Positions 46,110 to 59,265 of a DNA stretch of 64,000 nt are shown here, piece by piece. The DNA comes from Plumapathes pennacea. Taxonomy: Eukaryota; Cnidaria; Anthozoa; Antipatharia; Myriopathidae. Made by a program: the position numbers and the translations under genes. The notes under the pieces are model-generated. The model did not search any database, was not told where the DNA came from, and worked only from the letters and a program-made list of their open reading frames with translations. Positions within the stretch are counted from its first letter, which is position 1, and every line of letters begins with the position of its first letter. Location of the stretch: NCBI GenBank assembly GCA_964036295.1, contig OZ038464.1, positions 14,494,001 through 14,558,000 on the forward strand. Direction: 5' to 3'.

Positions 46110-46799
46110 TAGGTTCAACGTGTTATAAAATTTTGCTGTCGTCAATTAATGTATATCCCTAAAAAGGAAACCCTCGAGAAGTAACAGTTTATGAATTATA
46201 GTAGGATACTAAAAGCCATCATGAGCGGGATTTGGCGCTATTAATAAATTGCTGTGAGAAGTGCTTTTTTAGCTTACTAGATACGGAGTCGTAACTGCTA
46301 CTGATCCTACTTAATCCTTTTTTTTTCTGTTTGATATTATTTTAACCACTTGGGACTTTAAGTGAGAAGATAGAATACGCGCTATTAGAAAGGAGCAGGG
46401 GAAAGTAAAGAAGGAATTATTTAGCCACTTTTACAGTCATGAGAAGTAGCTCATAAGACTTTTTGATTTCCGTTAACGACTGCTTTTGAACATGAAGTAA
46501 ATCTTTATTCTTAGCTAAAATTTTTGTCGAATTGAGCGGATGTCCCGACTCTGCCTGGCAAGTTTGATTGTCAAGTGGCCCGCCAAAATATCTCAGCCTC
46601 GCCAACGGCGCATGAGTGTGAACGTGGTTTTTTAAAACCTCCTATAATACCAAAAGAAATATTATGAGTTAAACAAACCTTCACCAACCAGCGATGTAGT
46701 TTTAGAAATTCTAAGATTAAGGCTGTTTTACCAGAATCCAGCCTCTTACGCAATGAACGTGAGTTCACATTAAAGTTAATTACTTTGCTTTTATTCAAG

Positions 46800-46997
46800 G
46801 TGCTGATATTCATGCTGTTGACTTACTCGGTCGGAACGCCCTTCACTATGCGTGTGAGTCTGATGATGTGGCGACGATACAATTGTTTTTGGACAAAGGA
46901 TTTAAGATTGAGTGCGTTGATAAGAATGGTGCCACCCCACTGCTGCTTGTAGCGCTAGAAGGCCATGCGAATACTGTAACTTTCCTGCTTTCAAAAG
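46800..46997 (+). CDS. Ankyrin exon 2-4 (alpha)
   Basis: 198 nt, phase 1-1. GADIHAVDLLGRN as in 2-2, DKNGATPLLLVALEGHAN. Confidence 0.82.
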
Positions 46998-47188
46998 GTA
47001 ATGGGTCCATCTAAGCGAGTGTTGCAAGTCAAAAGGGTTATTGTCGTTGTACGTCAGTTGGATAGATATTTGTCGTTTTGGAGGTCCAAAATACCGGTAA
47101 ACCGTGCATTAGATCACTTCCAATATTGTGAAGTTTTTGAGCAGATTGGCGATTTCTGGATTAAAAAATATGGTGATTTTGTTATTAA

Positions 47189-48958
47189 CTAGACTGGCCT
47201 TGCCAGTGAGCTCGCGGCGTGAGTTGGGTCGAGACCAGACTATAAAATGGAAAGTAGGGGACAAGAGCGGAACTCCCAAGAGAGACTTCCAATTTCTCAC
47301 CATAAAAATATCACACAGTATAGAGAACTTGGCTTTTGACACCTTGCTCTTTTGACACCTTGATTAAACTAAAAATTATTATTACAACACTCATACATTT
47401 GCTTCTTAAAGGTTGAGCGACCCTGCATCTTGAGAATGCGTGACATATCTTTTTATGCACAATCGATTATGACAGTTTGACCTTGACTCATATTTCTAAT
47501 CAGAGGCCACGATTAATCCAGCCTTCGCTTTACTACTTATGTGTTTTCTTTTGTTAACTCAATACGTTTCTTCTATCAGGCTTTCGAGTATTCGTGCTCT
47601 GTAACAAATATAAAATTGACAGCGAGGAATGTCACACGAGAGATGTTTACAATATTATTGCGCTTTTGTTCACAGTGTGTTCAGTCCATTTGTGACTGCA
47701 AACTCAATCCTCAGAATTATTTCGGTGTATTTTTCATTTCTGGTATTTAATGAACATTGCGAAACAAAGACTACATCATCGAATGAAAGAAACACTTCAA
47801 CAGGCAATGTACGATACGCAGAAGAATTTTATGAGGCAACAGCTGTCATGTACAAAGTAAAGCAGAAAGCGTCATTGTTTTACGGCTAAAGCTCACCGTA
47901 GCTTTGGTTTCTATTTTCGCCCTGTTATCTTCCCAAAAGTATTTCGTGTCGCCACAGAAAGTTTCGTCGGGACTAAATACTTATCGGCGACAGAGATATT
48001 TGCAATACCCCAGAAGTACCATCAAACATTTGTTTACGGCTATTCTCAAAGCTTGTGCGGTGAACGCGAGCCAAAATCTTTTCCTAAAATCCAGTTTATC
48101 CGTGCGTATTCCACAGAGCCAGATGGCGTTGAATTTGAATGGATACAGTTTACTTTTTCGCTTCACTACTTATGTGTTTTCTTTTATTAACTCAATACGT
48201 TTCTTTCTATCAGGCTTTCGAGTATTCGTGCTCTGTAACAAATATAAAATTGACAGCGAGGAATGTCACACGAGAGATGTTTACAATATTATTGCGCTTT
48301 TGTTCACAGTGTGTTCAGTCCATTTGTGACTGCAAACTCAATCCTCAGAATTATTTTGGTGTATTTTTTCATTTCTGGTATTCACTGACCATTGCGAAAC
48401 AAAGCTTACATGATCGAATGAAAGAAACACTTCAACAGGCAATGTACGATACGCAGAAGAATTTTATGAGGCAGCAGATGTCATGTACAGAGTAAAGCAT
48501 AAAGCGTCATTGTTTTACGGCTAAAGCTCACCGTAGCTTTGGTTTCTGTTTTCGCCCTGTTATCTTCCCAAAAGTATTTCGTGTCGCCACAGAAAGTTTC
48601 GTCGGGACTAAAGATTTATCGGCGACAGCGGTACCATCAAATATTTGTTTACGGCTATTCTCTAAGCTTCCGCGGTGAACGCGAGCCAAAATCGTTCCCG
48701 AAAATCCAGTTTATCCGTGCTTATTCCACAGAGCCAAATGGTGTTGAGTTTGGATGGGATGCAGTTAACTTTTACACACAAGTAACGAGCAATTCACTGG
48801 CCACATCTCGAGTTGTTTAGCGAAGTCAATTACGTCATCGCCCAGCACGTGATAATATGAACCAATCACCGTGTGCTGATTCTCGACCCACAAAAAGGAA
48901 AAAAATAAAATAAAAATTCCCATTTTTAAGCTCTCGTGGGCCCCAGGCCCCCGCGAGC
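47189..48958 (-). mobile_element. Helitron-like element, family B copy 2 (minus strand)
   Basis: The reverse complement of family B: it starts CTAGACTGGCCTTGCCAGT (3' end) and finishes GGGCCCCAGGCCCCCGCGAGC (5' hairpin). The empty site GTTATTAAAAAGCCCAGTGG is seen in other units. About 600 bp is repeated inside (47541-47889 and 48139-48500 regions), so the gene fragment occurs twice, the better copy at 47981-48166 on the minus strand (IWLCGIRTDKLDFRKRFWLA). Confidence 0.75.
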
Positions 48959-49889
48959 AAAAAGCCCAGTGGTATCAACATCCTGGTGTAACGTAGCGCC
49001 ACTGATGCAGAGCCGGGACTGAACTTGGGGTATTAAGATATTCGACATATATAGTTCGGCGACATAGACCAAAAGAGACTGAGGAACGTGACGCCTCGAC
49101 TTGTGACCAAGACTTTCACATTTCGAGGCTTAGCGAAGAGAAAAAAAAATAAAATAAAACACCTAATATAGGAGCAACCTACTCATGCTTGGAACAGCTA
49201 GGTTCAGAGTGTTATAAAATTTTGCTGTCGTCAATTAATGTACATCCCTAAAAAGGAAACCCTCGAGAAGTAAGAGTTTATGAATTATAGTAGGATACTA
49301 AAAGCCATCATGAGCGGGATTTGGCGCTTTTAATAAATCGCTGTGAGAAGTGCTTTTTTTAGCTTACTAGATACGGAGTCGTAACTGCTACTGATTCTAC
49401 TTAATCCTTCTTTTTTTCTGTTTGATATTATTTTAACCGCTGCTGACTTTGAGTGAGAAGGTGGAATACGCGCTATTAGAAAGGAGCAGGGGAAAGTAAA
49501 GAAGGAATTATTTGGCTACTTTTACAGTCATGAGAAGTAGCTAATAAGACTTTTTGATTCCATTAACGACTACTTTTGAACATGAAGTAAATCTTTATTC
49601 TGAGATAAAATTTTTGTCGAATTGAGCGGATGTCCCGACCCTGCCTGGCAAGTTTGATTGTCAAGTGGCCCGCCAAAATATCTCAGCCTCGCCAACGGCG
49701 CATGAGTGTGAACGTGGTTTTTTTAAACCTCCTATAATACCAAAAGAAATATTATGAGTTAAACAAACCTTCACCAACCGGTGATGTAGTTTTAGAAATA
49801 CTAAGATTAAGGCTGTTTTACCAGAATCCAGCCTCTTACGCAATGAATGTGAGTTCACATTAAAATTAATTACTTTGCTTTTATTCAAG

Positions 49890-50087
49890 GTGCTGATCTT
49901 CATGCTGTTGACTTACTCGGTCGGAACGCCCTTCACTATGCGTGTGAGTCTGATGATGTGGCGACGATACAATTGTTTTTGGACAAAGGATTTAAGATTG
50001 AGTGCGTTGACAAGAAAGGTAGCACCCCACTGCTGCTTGCAGCGCTAAAAGGCCATGCGAACACTGTAACTTTCCTGCTGTCAAAAG
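49890..50087 (+). CDS. Ankyrin exon 2-5 (alpha)
   Basis: 198 nt, phase 1-1. DLLGRN, DKKGSTPLLLAALKGHAN. Confidence 0.82.
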
Positions 50088-51210
50088 GTAATGGGTCCAT
50101 CTAAGCGAGTGTTGCAAGTCAAAGAGTTATTGTCGTTGTACGTCAATTGGTTAGAAATTTGTCGTTTTGGAGGACCAAAATACCGGTAAACCGTGCATTA
50201 GATCACTTCCAATATTGTGAAGTTTTTGAGCAGATTGGCGATTTCTGGATTAAAAAATATGGTGTTTTTGTTATTAAAAAGCCCAGTGGTGTCAACATCC
50301 TGGTGTAACGTAGTGCCACTTATGCAGAGCTGGGACTGAACTTGGGGTATTAAGATATTCGACGATATATAGTTTGGCGACATAGACCAAAAGAGACTGA
50401 GGAGCGTGACGCCTCGACTTGTGACCAAGACTTTCACATTTCGAGGCTTAGCGAAGAGAAAAAAATAAAATAAAACACCTAACATAGGAGCAACCTACTC
50501 ATGCTTAGAACAGCTAGGTTCAGATTGTTATAAAATTTTGCTGTCGTCAATTAATGTACATCCCTTAAAAGAAAACCCTCGAGAAGTAAGAGTTTATGAA
50601 TTATAGTAGGATACTAAAAGCCATCATGAGCGGGATTTGGCGCTATTAATAAATCGCTGTGAGAAGTGCTTTTTTTAGCTTACTAGATACGGAGTCGTAA
50701 CTGCTACTGATCCTACTTAATCCCTTTTTTTTTTTTTCTGTTTGATATTATTTTAACCGCTGCTGACTTTGAGTGAGAAGGTGGAATACGCGCTATTAGA
50801 AAGGAGCAGGGGAAAGTAAAGAAGGAATTATTTAGCCACTTTTACAGTCATGAGAAGTAGCTCATAAGACTTTTTGATTTCCGTTAACGACTGCTTTTGA
50901 ACATGAAGTAAATCTTTATTCTGAGATAAAATTTTTGTCGAATTGAGCGGATGTCCCGACTCTGCCTGGCAAGTTTGATTGTCAAGTGGCCCGCCAAAAT
51001 ATCTCCGCCTCGCCAACGGCGCATGAGTGTGAACGTGGTTTTTTTAAACCTTCTATAATACCAAAAGAAATATTATGAGTTAAAGAAATCTTCACCAACC
51101 GGCGATGGAGTTTTAGAAATTCTAAGATTAAGGCTGTTTTACCAGAATCTAGCTTCTTACGCAATGAATGTGAGTTCATATTAAAGTTAATTACTTTGCT
51201 TTTATTAAAG

Positions 51211-51408
51211 GTGCTGATCTTCATGCTGTTGGGTTGTTCGGTATGAACGCCCTTCACTATGCGTGTGAGTCTGATAATGTGGCGACGATACAATTGTTTT
51301 TGGACAAAGGATTTAAGATTGAGTGCGTTGACAATAATGGTGCCACCCCACTGCTGCTTGCAGCGCTAAAAGGCCATGCGAACGCTGTAACTTTCATGCT
51401 GTCAAAAG
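51211..51408 (+). CDS. Ankyrin exon 2-6 (beta)
   Basis: 198 nt, phase 1-1, acceptor TTATTAAAG (variant). HAVGLFGMN, ESDNVATIQ, GHANAVTFMLSKG. The beta intron with GGCGATTAAATCAC follows. Confidence 0.82.
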
Positions 51409-52504
51409 GTAATGGGTCCATCTAAGCGAGTGTTGCAAGTCAAAAGAGTTATTGTCGTTTTACGTCAGTTGGATAGAAATTTGTCGTTTTGGAGGTCCAA
51501 AATACCGGTAAACCGTGGCGATTAAATCACTTTTAATATTTTGACGTTTTTGAGCGGGTTTTTGTTAATTTCTGGATTAAAAGACATGATAGTTTCGTTA
51601 TTAAAAAGCCCAGTGGTGTCAACATCCTGGTGTAACGTAGTGCCACTTATGTAGAGGCGGCACTAAACTTGGGATATTAAGATATTCGACGATATATAGT
51701 TCGGCGACATAGACCAAAAGAGACTGAGGAGCGTGACACCTCGACTTGTGACCAAGACTTTCACATTTCGAGGCTTAGCGAAGAGAAAAAAATAAAATAA
51801 AACACCTAATATAAGAGTAATCTACTCATGCTTGGAACAGCTAGGTTCAGAGTGTTATAAAATTTTGCTGTCGTCAATTAATTAATGTATTTCCCTAAAA
51901 AGGAAACCCTCGAGAAGTAACAGTTTATGAATTATAGTAGGATACTAAAAGAGCCATCATGAGCGGGATTTGGCGCTAAACATAAATCGCTGCGAGAAGT
52001 ACTTTTTTAGCTTACTAGATACGGAGTCATAATTGTTTGATATTATTTTAACCGCTGTTGACTTTAAGTGAGAAGATTGAATACTCACTATTAGAAAGGA
52101 GCAGAGAAAAGTAAAGAAGGAATTATTTAGCCACTTTTACAGTCATGAGAAGTTGCTCATAAGACTTTTTGATTTCCGTTAACGACTGCTTTTGAACATG
52201 AAGTAAATCTTTATTCTGAGTTAAAATTTTTGTCGAATTGAGCGGATGTCCCGACTCTGCCTGGCAAGTTTGCTTGTCAAGTGGCCCGCCAAAATATCTC
52301 AGCCTCGCCAACGGCGCATGAGTGTGAACGTGGTTTTTTAAACCTCCTATAATACCAAAAGAAATATTATGAGTTAATCAAACCTTCACCAACCAGCGAT
52401 GTAGTTTTAGAAATACTAAGATTAAGGCTGTTTTACCAGAATCCAGCCTCTTACGCAATGAATGTGAGTTCACATTAAAGTTAATTACTTTGCTTTCATT
52501 CAAG

Positions 52505-52702
52505 GTGCTGATCTTCATGCTGTTGACTTACTCGGTCGGAACGCCCTTCACTATGCGTGGGAGTCTGATGATGTGGTGACGATACAATTGTTTTTGGACA
52601 AAGGATTTAAGATTGAGTGCGTTGATAAGAATGGTGCCACCCCACTGCTGCTTGCAGCGCTAAAAGGCCATGCGAACACTGTAACTTTCCTGCTGTCAAA
52701 AG
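52505..52702 (+). CDS. Ankyrin exon 2-7 (alpha)
   Basis: 198 nt, phase 1-1. ALHYAWESDDVVTIQ: tryptophan replaces the usual cysteine. Confidence 0.82.
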
Positions 52703-52969
52703 GTAATGGGTCCATCTAAGCGAGTGTTGCAAGTCAAAAGGGTTATTGTCGTTGTACGTCAGTTGGATAGAAATTTGTCATTTTGGAGGTCCAAAATACC
52801 GGTAAACCGTGCATTAGATCACTTCTAATATTGTGACGTTTTTGAGCTGATTGGCGATTTCTGGATTAAAAAATATGGTGTTTTTGTTATTAAAAAGCCC
52901 AGTGGTGTCAACATCCTGGTGTAACGTAGTGCCACTTATGCAGAGCCGGGACTGAACTTGGGGTATTAA

Positions 52970-55900
52970 GAGCGGGTTGCTGTAAATATCGACTACTGGT
53001 ATGCAAGATAGAAAAATCCGATTTTCTCAAACTTTGCCATATTAAAGGCCAAAAATCATACAAGAAGAATTTGCTGTACAACTCTCGCATTCATGCTTTG
53101 AAGATCTACAGTTAAATAGGTTAAAGAATCATGATGTAAAAGCTTTTTGCAACAAGCTTGTGGTTGTCAATCATAAAATGGCCGCCCCGGATGTGATGTC
53201 ATGGAAAAATGGCGCGAGAGACTGGCAACTCACTGCAGCAATAAATTCATTAAAAAAATTTTTTTTTTCCTCTTCTTCAACTAGACTGCTGACAAGTTTT
53301 TGTTCAATGTACATTTTCGCACGTGTGCAGGCGGCTAGCAGGTTACTTGTCACCATGTTCTGGTCCCTAGTTTTGCATTGCGCATCTTTAGTGCGCATAA
53401 CACTTTTGAGATGGTGGACATTGAGAACCACTGAAATTTCAAGATCGAAAGTTTTTTTACACTCTTTACGCAAATAAGTTTTATTTTTCATTGTTCCTTG
53501 TGGGAGCAGCCACCTTGAAAGTTGAAAGTCGTCCCAGTCCCCTCTCGGAAAGACGTATTTTGAAGTGAATATTCGCCTTTTCCTGACAAATGCGCAAAAA
53601 CGAGCACGGTGACCCCCTTTTTTATTACAAAATTTTAATAAGAACAGTGTCCCCAGTAAAACAGGAAAAAATAGGCAGAAATCTATGAGCAGATTTTGCG
53701 CAGTTGAAAGAAATGCTACGGATTGGGCCACTTTTGGTTGAAGATAGCACATCAACTTCCCACCAATTTTGTTGTTAAAATAGATTTGCTATTCACATAC
53801 GTTTTTCTGTGACATAGATGAATAGTCAATAGAATAAAGTTGAAAGTTTGGTGATATTTCAGACTGCATTGAAAATCATCGACCTTATTTCCCAGTATCG
53901 GGGTGCGCAAAACAGGCGCTAGAACATCATAATTCGTCAGCTTGTGCCGTAAAAACGAACACGGCGGCCCCTTGTTTTTATTGCATCATTGTGACTCACT
54001 TGAGTTGTTGTACAATCGTGCCAAGTTTCATTACAGATCTATGACAGATTCTTTTTCTAGGGAATCACCTCAAGCAATGCACAGCGTTGTCGCAACACCT
54101 ACCATACGGTGCTTTATTTTGCAGCGGACAGCTTTGGAGACACTCCGCAAATATAAACGTTGCTGCAAATATAGAGCCGTGTTCGCATGTCTGTCGAAAG
54201 TAATTGTTTGATTGCTTTGGTTTTGCGTTTGCTACACTTTCCAATTGGTCCAAACACTGTAGTTTAGCAACATTCTTGGCCAATCAAGGACGAAAGCAAA
54301 ACCTGGTTGCGATATTCTCACGCGAGAAAGCAAATGACGATCGCGTGTTCTCGCCCTACTGATTGGTTAGTAAAACCAATCGCAATTATTTGGTCACTAA
54401 CTTATCAACTTCCTAAAAAAACGGCGTTACGTTTCTTTTTCTCTCTAATATAATGGTACTAGAAATACGATGATTGCAGATATCCCCTCGCTTTGTAGTG
54501 ACTTTTGGTAAGCGGAATTCTTGTCTATTTTCCGCTCGGATGTTATTGCTCGTTTTTACAAACCATAGTTGCATAGCGAAGTCACCAGTCGGCCGGAAAA
54601 AAATGTTTGTCGCAGGGCAGTCTGGTTTAGTTCAGACAACGTGCCGTGGTGCGTTTTCAAGTTTTCGTGTACAAGTAGTAAACTCAACTTTCTACACCAA
54701 CTACAGAATACATCCAAGACTGTCTAAGGAAAGTGTAATTAGAATCGCGACTCTATCAGTTTTGCACAGTAAAGGAAAAGTCGCTCTTCGACACCGATTC
54801 TTTATTATTATTACTTTAACAGAAGCCGCGATTGTTCCAGCCAACGCTGCGTCCTAACCAAATACGTGCTGTTTCTTCTTTTTTTTTTTTTTTAATAAAT
54901 CACGTTTCTTCGAGTTAATGTCTCAGTCACACGATTTAAGACGATTTAAGATAACGGGCACCTGGCGGAAAAAATGATCTTGCACGAAGGCACTCTGAAA
55001 TAGCTCAAAATTTAGCGAAATGTTCTATATATATGTATATAATCCTACTTGGCCTTCATCACAGTTTCGGAGCATGTTAAAATACACAACTGAAAAGACG
55101 TTTGCAGTTATTATACTGTATGCCTACTGTAATTATTAAACTCAACGGTTCCTGATAGTCTTAGTTTTTAGTTATTTTCCAGCAAATCCAGCAAAACCTC
55201 AAACGTTATCGTCTACGTTATCCCTTCAGTGATTTCGAAATGTAGAGCGGCCCCCATACGGTACGAAAATTCAAAATTCAAATTTTAGATAGGCCGAGGG
55301 GCGCTAATTCGAAGGGGGCGTTCATTCGATAGGGTGGGGCATGTATTGTTCAAAACCGTATAGTTCTAGTAGCAACACTGAAAGTCATCTAACATCGTTT
55401 ATTGGAGGATTTGCCATTTGAGCAAAACCATCGACTATATAAAGGGGGAGGCGCTTATTTCAAATTTCTGAGAAGGAGGGCTTATCCGAGGAATTACGGG
55501 GAATTTTTTTTGCTGCAATGAGTTTTCTCGCACCATTTCCATGACATCACATCCGGGGCGGCCATTTTTTGATTGACAACCACATTGCATAGCAAGTTGG
55601 ATAAAGTTCCCAAGCTTGTTGCAAAAAGCTTTTACATCATGATTGTTTAACATATTTAACTGTAGACCTTCAAAGCATGAATGCGAGAGTTGTGCAGTAA
55701 ATTTTTCTTGTATGATCTCGGTTAATCGTTAACTTTGCAACCGCTAAACGCCGCGGCTGGGACGAATTCGACATGACAGCTGCACCTTCTGCGACAACAG
55801 TGGCTGCATTTACCGGCCGGAAATAGCTTTTTACGGTAAGATGTATCAGATAGTGTCCAGCTTTTTGGTATTTGATCCACTTTTTTACGATTTGTACGTT

Positions 55901-56674
55901 TAACCGGACAGAAGCGATTATGTTGTGATGGATTAGTGTCGCTGAGAAAATGTAAATTAGGGTAAGTTTCAAAATAAACGTCTGTAGATCCACACAAACG
56001 CGAGTTTTAGTTCCAGGGGTTTGAAACACCCTTGATATTCGTTTTGTCGTGATTTAAAGCGGAAATTATAAACATATTGGAACGTCCGACCGCTAATTTC
56101 CGATAAAGTCAAAGATCAAAGAATGCGTTGTTTTGGTCACGTAACCCGACTTCAAACCGTTCCCGAAATCCGCCATTTAATTTACCCCAATTTTTTATTT
56201 GCTATATGTTTAGTTCAAGGGATGGTCCTTCCCTGGGGTAAATTCTCAGTGGTCGAAGCGATGAACCAGAGTGCGATTTTTGGCTTTGAATTGACCTATA
56301 TTTTAAGGTCAGGCATCACTGTCACGGTCATGAATTTTACAAATTTACCAAAAATTCAGGCTTCGGTAACACTGCAATCTGACAGCACTAGTTAACAGAG
56401 GAGAGATATTGTTTACTTTGTAGGACTCAATTTTCTGTAAAACGGTCTTTACCATCGTGAGGGAGCTTTCGAAAAACTTGGTATTTTAGTGTTGAATTTG
56501 CCAAATTCCACGCGCGAACACAAAAAAATTCACCAAAAATAGATAAAGAATCAAAACAACCTCGGACCTATATTTTTGGTAATAGTTACTGAAGGCCTTT
56601 AATATGGCAAAGTTTGAGAAAATCGGATTTTTCTATCTTGCATACCTATAGTCGATATTTACAGCAACCCGCTC
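52970..56674. mobile_element. TTAA-target DNA transposon, non-autonomous, 3.7 kb
   Basis: Flanked by TTAA at 52966-52969 and 56675-56678; the empty site GGTATTAAGATATTCGACG is present in the other units. The inverted ends begin GAGCGGGTTGCTGTAAATAT. The left 52970-53215 pairs with the right in two blocks (56590-56674 and 55517-55715), because about 870 bp interrupts the right arm. TTAA duplication is the piggyBac hallmark, though the ends do not begin with CCC. No transposase was recognised. A minus-strand Helitron fragment sits inside. Confidence 0.82.
54459..55090 (-). mobile_element. Family A Helitron fragment (minus strand), nested in TTAA element
   Basis: CTAGAAATACGATGATTGCA with A before CTAG is the reverse complement of the family A 3' end. 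The following 600 bases mirror the 3' part of the Helitron at 57070-58801, including the shared GTCTGGTTTAGTTCAGACAA. No 5' TCCCCGAACG end was found, so it is truncated. Confidence 0.75.
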
Positions 56675-57069
56675 TTAAGATATTCGACGATATATAGTTC
56701 GGCGACATAGACCAAAAGAGACTGAGGAGCGTGACGCCTCGACTTGTGACCAAGACTTTCACATTTCGAGGCTTAGCGAAGAGAAAAAATTAAAATAAAA
56801 CACCTAATATAGGAGCAACCTACTCATGCTTGGAACAGCTAGGTTCAGAGTGTTATAAAATTTTGCTGTCGTCAATTAATGTACATCCCTAAAAAGAAAA
56901 CCCTCGAGAAGTAACAGTTTATGAATTATAGTAGGATACTAAAAGCCATCATGAGCGGGATTTGGCGCTATTAATAAATCGCTGTGAGAAGTGCTTTTTT
57001 TAGCTTACTAGATACGGAGTCGTAACTGCTACTGATCCTACTTAATCCTTCTTTTTTTTTTTTGTTTGA

Positions 57070-58801
57070 TCCCCGAACGAAGTGAGGGAAATATTCACGA
57101 CGCTAATGCAGTAGTATTATCGCCTTATCGGAGACTCCAAGCGTGTCGCCATCTCGAAATCTAATGTTCGTGTGTTTGTCTGTTTGTGCCATACGACCTC
57201 GTCCCAAGGCCCTCCGCGTCGAGCGAACACAGCAGGCGAGGTTACATCGGCAGCTTAACTGTAAACCGCCATTTTCTTGGAGACATGCGATAGAGTACGA
57301 ACTGAAGTGATTTTGTACAACAAGATGCAGATACAAGGCCAAGCAGTTCGACGGACGGCTGTAAATTGCCCGGATATTTTGCCAGTGCATGGGAGGCAAG
57401 CTTTACTAGACGTAAAACGGATTCTTTAAGGCCCAACTGGTTGACCTGAACACTAATCCCAGACGCCAGTATTGTGTTAAAACGCAGACACTTCTTCAGA
57501 AAGGAATAGCAAAATACAGTCGGTGGAAATCGAACAATCACTGTTGCAAATTTCGCCTTTCGCAATAACAGGAATGCAGTTTTCAGAATCCAAGTTTGAC
57601 AAGATGACAACACAATACAATGGAAAGTGGAATTTTCGTACTGTATGAGGACTGCTCTATACGGTGTATTTTGAAATCATTGAAGACGTAAACAATAGTG
57701 TTTTGGGTTTTGTTTCCTTTGCTGGAAAAGAGCTAAAGCTATGGCTTTCAGGAACCGGTGAGTTTTGAAAATTTACATCAATTAACGTTAAATACACTTT
57801 TGTTAAACGACGGTCGTGTTATCATTGGTATTTCAACAATTGCCGTATATTTTGTCGTTTGATGCCCCGGGAACTGTGATGAAGGCCAAGTAGGATTATA
57901 CTGTGATCTTTTCGCTGGTTTTCAAAGCTATTTTTAAAATGCCTTCGTGCAAGATTGTGTCATCCGATTCCTGACATGTTTGCATAATTTCATTGACAGT
58001 CTGACACATGCTGTGAAGTTTTGTCGCCGCGTTTGTTGGCACACTGATAAAATGTAACCGGGTTAAAATGCTTTTGCTTTTTGAAGGCTATTAAAGTAGA
58101 AAATATCCGGCCACTGCTTTCCAAATTAAACAATATGTCTACTAGCGGGACCCCCGTAAGATACTCACTCAACACAATCGGACTTTGTATTATTTAGTGA
58201 CCGGGTTTCCTCGCTCAATAAAATCGGACCTTGTATTATTTAGTGACTTGATTTCTTTTTTCTGTCAAAGATTTTAAAATCGTCAAACGCAGTTTGAAAA
58301 GTTGTTGTGTTCAAAATTGAATCCCTGCCAAAATTCACACGATTCCGAGACTTCGAAAGCGTGTAAACAAGCGACTCGCTTTTACGGTTCTAAATTTGGC
58401 ACACACGCAAAAAAACAAACATACACGTATGTGGTTAGGATAAAGCATTGGCTGGAGAAATCGCGGCTTTTCTTGAAATTCATAAAAACTTCGGTGTCCA
58501 AGATCGACTTTGCTTGGCTTTCAAGCCTCGGGAGTATTCTGTAGTTGCGTGTAAATGTTTTCTCAGCGAATTTTGAAGTTCAGCTAGTGTCTACGAAAAT
58601 TGCAGACTGTGCACGTTGTCTGAACTAAACCAGACTGCCGTGTGACAAAGATTTTTTTAGCGGCCGACTGGTGACGTCGCTACACAGCCGTGGTTTGCTG
58701 AAAAAAAATTAAATAATGTCCGAACGGAAAATAAACAAGAATCCCGCTTTCCGAAAACCCACTACTGAGCGAGGGGATATCTGCGATTATCGTATTTCTA
58801 G
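57070..58801 (+). mobile_element. Helitron, family A copy 2, in array 2
   Basis: 1732 bp, TCCCCGAACGAAGTGAGG to TATTTCTAG, inserted between A and T: flanks TTTGTTTGA and TATTATTTT join to the empty site TTTGATATTATTTTAACC of other units. It lacks the Helitron protein segment of copies 1 and 3. No gene was recognised inside, so it is non-autonomous. Confidence 0.9.
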
Positions 58802-59265
58802 TATTATTTTAACCGCTGCTGACTTTGAGTGAGAAGGTGGAATACGCGCTATTAGAAAGGAGCAGGGAAAAGTAAAGAAGGAATTATTTGGCCACTTTTA
58901 CAGTCATGAGAAGTAGCTAATAAGACTTTTTGATTTCATTAACGACTACTTTTGAACATGAAGTAAATCTTTATTCTGAGATAAAATTTTTGTCGAATTG
59001 AGCGGATGTCCCGACTCTGCCTGGCAAGCTTGATTGTCAAGTGGCCCGCCAAAATATCTCAGCCTCGCCAACGGCGCATGAGTGTGAACGTGGTTTTTTT
59101 AAACCTCCTATAATACCAAAAGAAATATTATGAGTTAAACAAACCTTCACCAACCGGTGATGTAGTTTTAGAAATACTAAGATTAAGGCTGTTTTACCAG
59201 AATCCAGCCTCTTACGCAATGAATGTGAGTTCACATTAAAGTTAATTACTTTGCTTTTATTCAAG

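Noticed and set aside
54459..58801. One DNA transposon bounded by long inverted repeats
   Set aside because: The inverted ends are two Helitron 3' ends in opposite orientation. The right one belongs to a Helitron with its own 5' end at 57070, and the left one lies inside the TTAA element.
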